DNA from: Desulfobacter sp.
GTDB taxonomy: Bacteria; Desulfobacterota; Desulfobacteria; Desulfobacterales; Desulfobacteraceae
Direction of reading: 5' to 3'
DNA: 64,000 nucleotides
Assembly (NCBI GenBank): GCA_028768525.1
Contig: CP054837.1
Coordinates: 3,220,001 to 3,284,000 of the forward strand
Below, piece after piece: positions 58,205 through 64,000 of this stretch. The notes under the pieces are model-generated. The model was given only the letters and a program-made list of their open reading frames with translations, was not told where the DNA came from and searched no databases. The first letter of the stretch is position 1. Each line of letters begins with the position of its first letter. The position numbers and the translations under genes are program-made.

Positions 58205-58218
58205 ACGGTTTAAACCGT
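58205..58218. promoter_or_regulatory. 14-bp palindrome after the regulator gene
   Basis: ACGGTTTAAACCGT is a perfect palindrome 22 bases past the regulator's stop and 242 bases before the cupin gene. It may be an operator for the cupin gene or chance. Confidence 0.25.
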
Positions 58219-58459
58219 ATGACCTGCCACAGCATGCCATATGAGAATGCAAGTGGCGGCATGGGGTGACCCCGGGTATGATCAACACGTTTGTATTCCT
58301 CAACGGCCGATAAAATCTGCTTCCCCTTGAAAATGGCACATTGTGGTATATTTTAAGGGAAGTATTTCTGTACCTGCCGTTATTCAAAATTCGTCTATTC
58401 TCCTGTTGACCAATGCTTATACAGAAATTAAACAAAGAATATTTCTAGGGAGTGTTAAA

Positions 58460-58843
58460 ATGAAAATAGCAAAGAATAATGTACCCATTAGAATTGATGT
58501 GCCCGGGGCTACAGCCCGGCAAATTAAAGATTTTGGGGATGCAACAGGCTATGGGAAGATTGGCGGCGAATATTTTTCTCTGTCTTCCGGAACCGACCTT
58601 GCGCCTTTACTAAAGGGACTTGAAGGAGACCTCTGCCAGTCTCCTCACTGGGGGTTTATTATTGAAGGGCAATTGACAGTTGACTTTTCAGACGGCCATT
58701 CTGAAACCGTCAGTGAAAGTGATTTGTTTTTCTGGCCTCCTGGCCATACGATCAAAGCAGATAAGGATACTGAAATGATTTTGTTTAGTCCTGAGCACGA
58801 ACATAGTGAGGTTATGGATCACGTTCTTTCCAAACTGGCATAA
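58460..58843 (+). CDS. Small cupin-domain protein
   Basis: A 127-residue single-cupin protein; the ATG at 58460 has GGGAG seven bases upstream, while the longer frame start reads as untranslated leader. Cupin features: SPHWGFIIEGQLTVDFSDG (motif 1 style, but with few His ligands) and DLFFWPPGHTIKADKD (motif 2). The G(X)5HXH ligand set is incomplete, so metal binding is unsure. Function unknown; cupins of this kind include sugar- or amino-acid-binding and oxygenase-like proteins. Its lower G+C than the neighbours may indicate transfer. Followed by a clear terminator. Confidence 0.75.
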   Translation: MKIAKNNVPIRIDVPGATARQIKDFGDATGYGKIGGEYFSLSSGTDLAPLLKGLEGDLCQSPHWGFIIEGQLTVDFSDGHSETVSESDLFFWPPGHTIKADKDTEMILFSPEHEHSEVMDHVLSKLA

Positions 58844-58876
58844 TAATTTCGTCTGATTTTTTTTGTGTTTACTTGA

Positions 58877-58910
58877 GGAGGCTCATTCATTTGGAGTGAG
58901 CCTCCCATTT
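58877..58910 (+). terminator. Intrinsic terminator after the cupin gene
   Basis: GGAGGCTCA / TGAGCCTCC perfect nine-base arms, 11-base loop, then CATTTTTAT. Confidence 0.75.
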
Positions 58911-59069
58911 TTATGCTGATCATGCAATTGCCCTGGCCCACGAATAGACGATTGCGATATATCATATTCTTTTGTATGATGAGTGACTTGCCAGTCGTTT
59001 AAATTTTGTGAAAATTTGCAGGGTCCATTCGCGACAGTCCTCGACCAAAGGAAATGACAGGGAGGAAAT

Positions 59070-59816
59070 ATGAACGTTTCAAAAGGACTTGGGATTATTT
59101 TTTTCCTTATTTTATTATTCCCTTCATTTTCCAGGTCCGAACCAATGAAGTTTGCCTATTTTGACAATTATCCGCCCCGCTCCTACAGGACCGAAGGGAA
59201 AATGACCGGTATTATCATTGATATCATCGATATTGTGGTCAAAGATCGAATGGGTATAGATGTCATTCATGAGGGGTTTCCGTGGGCACGGGCTCAAGTG
59301 ATGGTAAAGAACGGTGAATTCGATGCGTTTGTTACGGTTCCCACACCTGAAAGAAGGACCTATACATTCATAAGCAGGGAACCGCTATTTAAATTTGAAA
59401 CTTTTATTGCGGCACCAGCGGATCACAATAAACTTTATGAATTGAAACAGGTGACCTCCGTTGACGGATTAAAGGACTTTAAACTGGTGGATTATCTTGG
59501 AAACGGATGGGCCAAAAAAGCATTGAAAGAGCTGAACGTTTACTGGCTGCCCAATTACGAGGCGATTTTTACTTTCCTGTTACAAGGAAAAGCCGATGCC
59601 GTGATTGTATCGGAGGTGGGGATCAATACGATTAAAAACTGTGGATATCAGGACAGCGTTGTTGTGTTGCCCCATCCCATTTCGTCCATAGGCTTTTACC
59701 TTTGTGTCGGTAAAAGATCTGCATATAAAGAAATATTGAAGGATTTTGATTCAGAAATAAAAAAGGCGAAGGACGAGGGAATAATAAAAAAGATAATTGA
59801 TTCATATTATAATTAA
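59070..59816 (+). CDS. Periplasmic amino-acid-type substrate-binding protein (SBP_bac_3 fold)
   Basis: A 248-residue secreted binding protein. Signal peptide MNVSKGLGIIFFLILLFPSFSRS; mature start MKFAYFDNYPPRSYRTEGKMTGIIIDII is the lobe-1 opening of family-3 solute-binding proteins, then GFPWARAQVMVKNGEFDAFVTVPTP and LLQGKADAVIVSEVGI. GGGAGG lies before the ATG. As with the orphan at 11567, no ABC permease for amino acids is adjacent. The convergent operon 105 bases downstream codes for a different transporter type. Lower G+C than the surrounding region. Confidence 0.82.
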   Translation: MNVSKGLGIIFFLILLFPSFSRSEPMKFAYFDNYPPRSYRTEGKMTGIIIDIIDIVVKDRMGIDVIHEGFPWARAQVMVKNGEFDAFVTVPTPERRTYTFISREPLFKFETFIAAPADHNKLYELKQVTSVDGLKDFKLVDYLGNGWAKKALKELNVYWLPNYEAIFTFLLQGKADAVIVSEVGINTIKNCGYQDSVVVLPHPISSIGFYLCVGKRSAYKEILKDFDSEIKKAKDEGIIKKIIDSYYN

Positions 59817-59921
59817 TTCCCCATGAGCGCTACGCGTTTAGTAAGGCGTTGAAAATTATCAGCGAACTCATTGATGAGAATTAAAGTGCAAATTACTCCG
59901 GTTAGTGTGAAAATATCCTGA

Positions 59922-60770
59922 TCAAGCCTTTTGGGCTTGTTGCTCCATCAAATTTCCCAGAAGATTAAAGCCCATGACCGCAGCCATGATGCAAAGGCCT
60001 GGAAATATGGACAGGTGAGGGGCCGTGAACAGATAATCCTTGCCTTCCATGAGCAGGGTCCCCCACTCCGGATCTGGGGGCTGGACCCCGAACCCGAGAA
60101 ACCCCAGGGCGGAAACGCTTAAGATACCCTTGGCCATGCCCACTGTGGCCAGGACCGTCATGGCAGGCCGGACCGTGGGCAAAAGATGACGGAAAATGAT
60201 CATGCCAGGAGATACCCCGGACAGGCGGGCTGATTTTACGTAGAGGGCCTCCCGGGTGGTCAGGGCAATACCACGGGACAGGCGGGCGTATTTGGTCCAT
60301 GACACACAGCTGATGGCAAAAATCAGGTTCAGGTCTCCCGGCCCCATGATGCCGGCCAGGGCTATGGCGGCCACCATCTCAGGAAATGCCAGGAACATGT
60401 CGGTAATGCGCATGAAAATTTCGTCTGCCCAGCCTTTGAAATACCCGGCAGCCAGCCCGATGGCTGTTCCCAGACCTGCAGAGAGGGCAACGGCGGCAAA
60501 CCCAATACCTAGGGAGGCCCTGGCGCCGCAAAGAATCCGGGAAAACAGGCACCGGCCCAACGCATCGCAGCCCATGGGAAATTGCATGCAGGGCGGACTG
60601 AGCCGCATGGCAGGATTCGGGGCCAGGGGATCATTGGGGGCCAGGCCAGGCCCTGCGAAAACCATAACGACCAGAAGGATTAACACCCCGGAAGCCATGC
60701 TGCCCAGAGGATTTCGGGCCGCTGAGACCATAAGATGCCTGAAGGAGGGCAGCCTGTGCCGTAAACTCAT
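59922..60770 (-). CDS. Peptide/nickel-type ABC transporter permease (DppC/NikC-like)
   Basis: Inner-membrane permease of 282 residues from the ATG at 60770, which overlaps the preceding permease's stop as ATGA; a longer open start lies inside that gene. Helix 1 is followed by LAPNDPLAPN, MGCDALGRCLFSRILCGARASLGIGF (the usual GTDxxGRDxxSRxxxGxRxSL element with C-D-A-L-G-R), and the EAA loop EALYVKSARLSGVSPGMIIFRHLLP. Last gene of the operon. It pairs with the NikB-like permease to form the channel. Confidence 0.9.
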   Translation of the reverse strand: MSLRHRLPSFRHLMVSAARNPLGSMASGVLILLVVMVFAGPGLAPNDPLAPNPAMRLSPPCMQFPMGCDALGRCLFSRILCGARASLGIGFAAVALSAGLGTAIGLAAGYFKGWADEIFMRITDMFLAFPEMVAAIALAGIMGPGDLNLIFAISCVSWTKYARLSRGIALTTREALYVKSARLSGVSPGMIIFRHLLPTVRPAMTVLATVGMAKGILSVSALGFLGFGVQPPDPEWGTLLMEGKDYLFTAPHLSIFPGLCIMAAVMGFNLLGNLMEQQAQKA

Positions 60771-61705
60771 TGTATCCGTATCCTTGGGTCCAGTGTGCCG
60801 CAGATCAGATCCACGGTGAAATTGATCAAAACAAAAATCGTCCCGGTAAATAATACCACCCCCTGAATCAGGGGATAGTCCCGGTTGCAGATGGCGTCCA
60901 CCATGAGGCTGCCCAGTCCCGGCCATGAAAACACCACTTCCGTTATCACAGCCCCTTCAAGGATCAGGCCGAATTCCAGGCCGACAATGGTGACCAGCGG
61001 GATCAGGGTGTTCTTGAGCACATGTTTTCCCAGAACCCTTGGAGCGTCTGTCCCCCTGGCCCTCAGGGCAAGGATATGGTCTGACGCCAGGGTCTGGATG
61101 ATGGAAAGGCGCAGCAGCCTGGCAATATAAGCGGTAATGGATGTACCCAGGGTCAGGGCGGGCATGATCAGATGCTGCCATCCCCCGGTTCCGAAACTGG
61201 GGAGCCAGTGAAGGTGCACCGCAAAAAAGGTGATCAGGAGAATCCCCAGCCAGAAATTGGGGATGGAAAGTCCCAGCACGGACAGGGAAACCGATACCGA
61301 ATCCAGCCAGGACCCCCGGTTAAGACCTGCCAGGGTTCCCAGGGGCAGGGCCACGGCCAGGGCGATGAGAATGGAGACTGCGGCCAGTTCAAAGGTTTTT
61401 GAAAATCTTTGACAGATCAGATGAAAAACATTTGCTTCTTCCACCAGGGAGTATCCGAAATCAAGCCGGACAACATGGGAGAGCCATCGACCGTACTGGA
61501 CAAGAAAGGGCTGGTCCAGTCCCTCTTTTTCCCTGATCCATTCCACGGTGGCGCTGTCCAGTTGGCTTTCCCCCCCGTACCTGGCAACGGCGATCTCCCT
61601 TGCTGCATCCCCCGGGGCCAGAAGAATCATGGCATAGGTGAGAAAGGAGGCCCCGAAGAGCACCAATGCCATTCCTGCTGTTTTTTTGATTAAAAGACCC
61701 GACAT
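60767..61705 (-). CDS. Peptide/nickel-type ABC transporter permease (DppB/NikB-like)
   Basis: Permease of 312 residues from the ATG at 61705, which has GGGGAG five bases upstream and overlaps the preceding ATPase gene by 16 bases; the longer frame start has no site. Seen: an N-terminal helix with LLAPGDAAREIA, REKEGLDQPFLVQYGRWLSHVVRLDFGYS broken as LDQPFLVQYGRWL and LDFGYSLV, typical of DppB/NikB, and the EAA loop DHILALRARGTDAPRVLGKHVLKN. Six predicted helices. Partner of the gene that follows. Confidence 0.9.
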   Translation of the reverse strand: MSGLLIKKTAGMALVLFGASFLTYAMILLAPGDAAREIAVARYGGESQLDSATVEWIREKEGLDQPFLVQYGRWLSHVVRLDFGYSLVEEANVFHLICQRFSKTFELAAVSILIALAVALPLGTLAGLNRGSWLDSVSVSLSVLGLSIPNFWLGILLITFFAVHLHWLPSFGTGGWQHLIMPALTLGTSITAYIARLLRLSIIQTLASDHILALRARGTDAPRVLGKHVLKNTLIPLVTIVGLEFGLILEGAVITEVVFSWPGLGSLMVDAICNRDYPLIQGVVLFTGTIFVLINFTVDLICGTLDPRIRIQ

Positions 61706-62670
61706 GGATGCTCCCCGTACATATGGCAGGATACATAGTGAGTGGATGAAAGCCGGACAGCATCCGGCGCCTTTTTTCTGCACACGGCTGCAGCCTCGGG
61801 GCACCGGGTATGGAAAATACAGCCCCGGGGCAGGTCCTGGGCAGACGGCGCCTCCCCCTTGAGCACCAGCCGTTTTCCCTTCCAGATCCCCGGCGTAAAA
61901 GAGGCAGACAAAAGCGCCCGGGTGTAGGGATGGGCCGGTTCAGACAAAAGGGTGGATTTTGAGCCGGTTTCCAGAATCCGTCCAAGGTAGATGACCCCTA
62001 TCCGGGTGGCCATGGCCTTGACCAGGGCCATGTCATGGGTAATGGTAAAGCAGGTTATGGGATACTTTTCCTTGATCCGGCACAGCAGACGGGTGATCCG
62101 GGTCTTGATCAGGCTGTCCAGGGCTGTCAGGGGTTCATCCAGGATGAGTAGTTCAGGCCGGGTGGCCAGAGATCTTGCGATGCAGACCCGCTGGTTCTGG
62201 CCGCCGGATGCCTGAACCGGCTTTCGTTCCAGCAGATCGGTTGTCAGACCGGTATCCCGGATGAGCGGGGCAAGAAGGGCCTGCCGCTCTGACGGCCTGA
62301 TCCCCCTGGCGGCCAGGGGTTCTTCAAGGGACCGGCGCAAGGGCTGGAAAGGGTTTAACGCCTGCACAGGATCCTGGAATACCATCTGGGTTTTTTTCAT
62401 CAGCATCTTATGGTTCCTGTTGCCGGATCTTGTTATTTTCTTCCCCTTGAACATCAGGTGCCCCTCCTGAAAGGACTGCAGTCCTGCAAGGGCCAGGGCA
62501 AGGGTGCTCTTGCCTGATCCGCTTTCGCCGATCAGGCAGAAGGAATCCCCTTTTTCCAGGGTTAAGCAGATCTGTTTGACTCCCCAGAACAGGGAACTGC
62601 GGCCGAACCTGCGGGATTGTGCCCTGAAGGCGACGCCAAAATTTTCAATTTGAATCAATGGGTCGGGCAC
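61690..62670 (-). CDS. ABC transporter ATP-binding protein (DppF/NikE-like)
   Basis: A 326-residue ATPase starting at GTG with GAGGA upstream. Walker A GESGSGKSTLALALAG, Q-loop KTQMVFQDPVQALNPF, signature ASGGQNQRVCIARSLA, Walker B LLILDEPLTALD, H-switch TITHD. The C-terminal oligopeptide-transporter extension is present (LPRGCIFHTRCPEAAAVCRKK). It overlaps the neighbouring ATPase and permease genes by 16 bases each, which implies coupled translation. Likely forms a heterodimer with the DppD-like ATPase. Confidence 0.92.
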   Translation of the reverse strand: MPDPLIQIENFGVAFRAQSRRFGRSSLFWGVKQICLTLEKGDSFCLIGESGSGKSTLALALAGLQSFQEGHLMFKGKKITRSGNRNHKMLMKKTQMVFQDPVQALNPFQPLRRSLEEPLAARGIRPSERQALLAPLIRDTGLTTDLLERKPVQASGGQNQRVCIARSLATRPELLILDEPLTALDSLIKTRITRLLCRIKEKYPITCFTITHDMALVKAMATRIGVIYLGRILETGSKSTLLSEPAHPYTRALLSASFTPGIWKGKRLVLKGEAPSAQDLPRGCIFHTRCPEAAAVCRKKAPDAVRLSSTHYVSCHMYGEHPCRVF

Positions 62671-63476
62671 AGGTTTTCCTCACTGATGCCGGTGCCGGAT
62701 ATGAGCTGGCTTGTGTACTCATGTTCCGGGTGGTTAAAGAGGGCTTCCACATCCTGGGTTTCAAGGATGGTGCCCTGGTGCATCACCGATATCCGGTCGC
62801 AGACATGGGCCGCCATGGCCAGGTCATGGGTGATGAGGATAAAGGCTGTCTGCCGGGTCTGCCTGAGCCGGGAAATCAGTTCAATGATCTGCAGGGCAAT
62901 GGTGGGATCAAGGGCTGAGGTGACCTCATCCAGAATCATGGCACTGGGAGCGGCCAGCAGGGCCATGACCAGCTGGGCCCGCTGGAGCATGCCCCGGCTC
63001 CACTGGTGGGGGTATTGGCGGCACCGTAATTTTGGAGACGCAATGCCCACCTCTTCCAGCAGATGATACACCCGGTCCATGGATTGTGCAGGTTTGGGAA
63101 GGATGGAAAGGGCATCCCGGAACTGGTTGGCCATGGTAAATACCGGGTCCATGGCCGATTCCGGATTCTGGAGCACCAGGGATATCTTTGTCCCCCGGAA
63201 AGGGTCTGCGGCCCGTGCTGCATTGTCCGCCACATTGACGCCATCAATCAGAATGGCGCCGGATATAATACGGGCCGGGGCCTCCAGCCGGACAAGACTC
63301 CGGGCAAAAAGGCTTTTTCCGCACCCGGATTCCCCCACAAGCCCATGGATCTCCCCCCGGGCAAGGCAGAAATCCACATCCTTTAACAGGACCCGGTTCT
63401 CTTTTTTGGCCCGGACCGCCACGTTAAGCCGGGTGACGCTCAGAATGTTTGGGCCTGGCTGGTGTGTACCGGTCAT
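62655..63476 (-). CDS. ABC transporter ATP-binding protein (DppD/NikD-like)
   Basis: A 273-residue ATPase from the ATG at 63476; an in-frame TTG at 63494 would overlap the binding-protein gene. Walker A GESGCGKSLFARSLV, Q-loop SLVLQNPESAMDPVF, Walker B AMILDEVTSALD, H-switch ITHDLAMA. The signature reads WSRGMLQRAQLVMALL, with Arg at the second Gly of SGGxxQR; such variants occur in this subfamily. It lacks a clear C-terminal Cys-rich oligopeptide extension. Its start lies five bases after the binding-protein stop. Confidence 0.9.
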   Translation of the reverse strand: MTGTHQPGPNILSVTRLNVAVRAKKENRVLLKDVDFCLARGEIHGLVGESGCGKSLFARSLVRLEAPARIISGAILIDGVNVADNAARAADPFRGTKISLVLQNPESAMDPVFTMANQFRDALSILPKPAQSMDRVYHLLEEVGIASPKLRCRQYPHQWSRGMLQRAQLVMALLAAPSAMILDEVTSALDPTIALQIIELISRLRQTRQTAFILITHDLAMAAHVCDRISVMHQGTILETQDVEALFNHPEHEYTSQLISGTGISEENLCPTH

Positions 63477-63480
63477 ACCG

Positions 63481-63999
63481 CTATTCTTTGCCAATGGTAT
63501 GGGTTAAGAGGTATTTTTCAGCCGGATGGATCCTGTATCCATTGACACGGTCTGACATGGCTGTGACCATGGCTTTGTGAAAAAGGACGATGACCGGGCT
63601 CTCATCATAGATGATCTTCTGGACCTGGTTGTACAGGCGGATACGGTCTGCCGGGTCAAAGCAGGTCCTGGCCTCCTTGAGCAGTCTGTCCAGTTCCGGG
63701 TTGGCATAGCCCATGAAATTTGACCTTGCCCCGGTCATGAACACATCTGAAAGAAATGCATCCGGATCTCCCTGGGGGGCGGTGTTCCACATCTGTAGGT
63801 TGAGGTGGACCCGGCCCTGCCCCATGGCCTGGTTGATGGGAGACCCTTTTTTGGTCACCCGGATGCCGGCATCAATGCCCACCCGGGCCAGCTGGGACTT
63901 GATCAGTTCCAGGGTCGGTTTCAATGCGGCCCGGGTTTCGTATGTCCACATCTCTATATGCAGGGGGTTATTGTCCTTTTCCCTTATTCCGTCACCGTC
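63481..63999 (-). CDS. Periplasmic peptide/nickel-type substrate-binding protein (N-terminus outside window)
   Basis: The C-terminal 172 residues of a family-5 solute-binding protein; the frame is open to the right edge and reads DGDGIREKDNNPLHIEM before the first internal Met, the usual family segment. Later landmarks: LLKEARTCFDPADRIRLYNQVQ and IYDESPVIVLFHKAMVTAMSDRVNGYRIHP split as ESPVIVLFHKA and DRVNGYRIHP. First gene of an ABC operon in the order binding protein, two ATPases, two permeases. Nickel versus peptide cannot be decided from this part. Confidence 0.85.
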   Translation of the reverse strand, partial: DGDGIREKDNNPLHIEMWTYETRAALKPTLELIKSQLARVGIDAGIRVTKKGSPINQAMGQGRVHLNLQMWNTAPQGDPDAFLSDVFMTGARSNFMGYANPELDRLLKEARTCFDPADRIRLYNQVQKIIYDESPVIVLFHKAMVTAMSDRVNGYRIHPAEKYLLTHTIGKE

Positions 64000-64000
64000 C

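Noticed and set aside
59934..59952. CAAGCC/GGCTTG stem at the end of the ABC operon as terminator
   Set aside because: Short stem within the last codons and no adjacent U-run; not strong enough to annotate.

Overview
The window (about 57-60 % G+C, dense short-spaced operons, strong GGAG-type ribosome sites) looks like chromosome from a Desulfobacterota-type (Desulfobacteraceae-like) anaerobe. This is an inference. It rests on a DsrP/NrfD-like quinol-interacting membrane protein, a TupA-type tungstate-binding protein, a MalT-like and a SARP-like STAND regulator, class I adenylate cyclase, and a large acyl-CoA operon. No rRNA, tRNA, CRISPR array, intact insertion sequence or prophage was seen.

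Layout. 1-3190: 3' part of a class I adenylate cyclase carrying pentapeptide repeats. 3276-10889 (minus): an RND/MMPL exporter, a LolA-like periplasmic protein and an outer-membrane protein, with a MalT-like regulator upstream. 10983-12298: a YkgJ-type Cys-cluster protein and a periplasmic binding protein. 12408-26668: a TetR regulator and a nine-gene operon that together resemble a bacterial version of peroxisomal branched-chain beta-oxidation: acyl-CoA ligase (frameshifted here), alpha-methylacyl-CoA racemase, acyl-CoA dehydrogenases (two of which look like complementary half-enzymes), hydratase-2/(3R)-dehydrogenase, a five-part fusion (HMG-CoA-synthase-like, DUF35 zinc ribbon/OB, SDR dehydrogenase, SCP2) and an SCP2-type thiolase. 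Two matching palindromes, one in front of tetR and one in front of the operon, look like its operators. 26869-31432: a STAND/BTAD (SARP-type) regulator, and an orphan DsrP-like gene whose promoter has three 11-bp-spaced heptamers. 31512-37720: TupA-like protein, zinc-dependent phospholipase C-like protein, MFS transporter, a flavodoxin-like/phosphatase-like fusion and an MscS channel. 37865-39984: SelO AMPylase and a ferritin-like protein.

40185-44438 is a three-gene operon (HDOD-GAF-histidine kinase, MshEN-domain protein, MinD/FlhG-like ATPase). 44458-46430 holds divergent pncB and pncA for NAD salvage. 46431-48119 is a less coding, repeat-bearing and partly AT-rich stretch. 48120-54672 (minus) is a coupled signalling operon: a 1381-residue hybrid kinase, CheR, CheB and a REC-GGDEF cyclase. 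55253-58182 has alanine dehydrogenase with a probable sigma-54 promoter and two upstream palindromes, followed by a TyrR-like ACT-PAS-AAA-Fis regulator. 58460-59816 has a cupin and a binding protein. 59922-63999 (minus) is a peptide/nickel-type ABC transporter cut by the right edge.

The most unusual content is the acyl-CoA operon (13433-26668): its multi-domain fusion has lost all three expected HMG-CoA synthase catalytic residues (Gln at the Cys position), and its adjacent acyl-CoA dehydrogenases have complementary missing motifs. All family assignments were made by reading motifs; no database search was possible.
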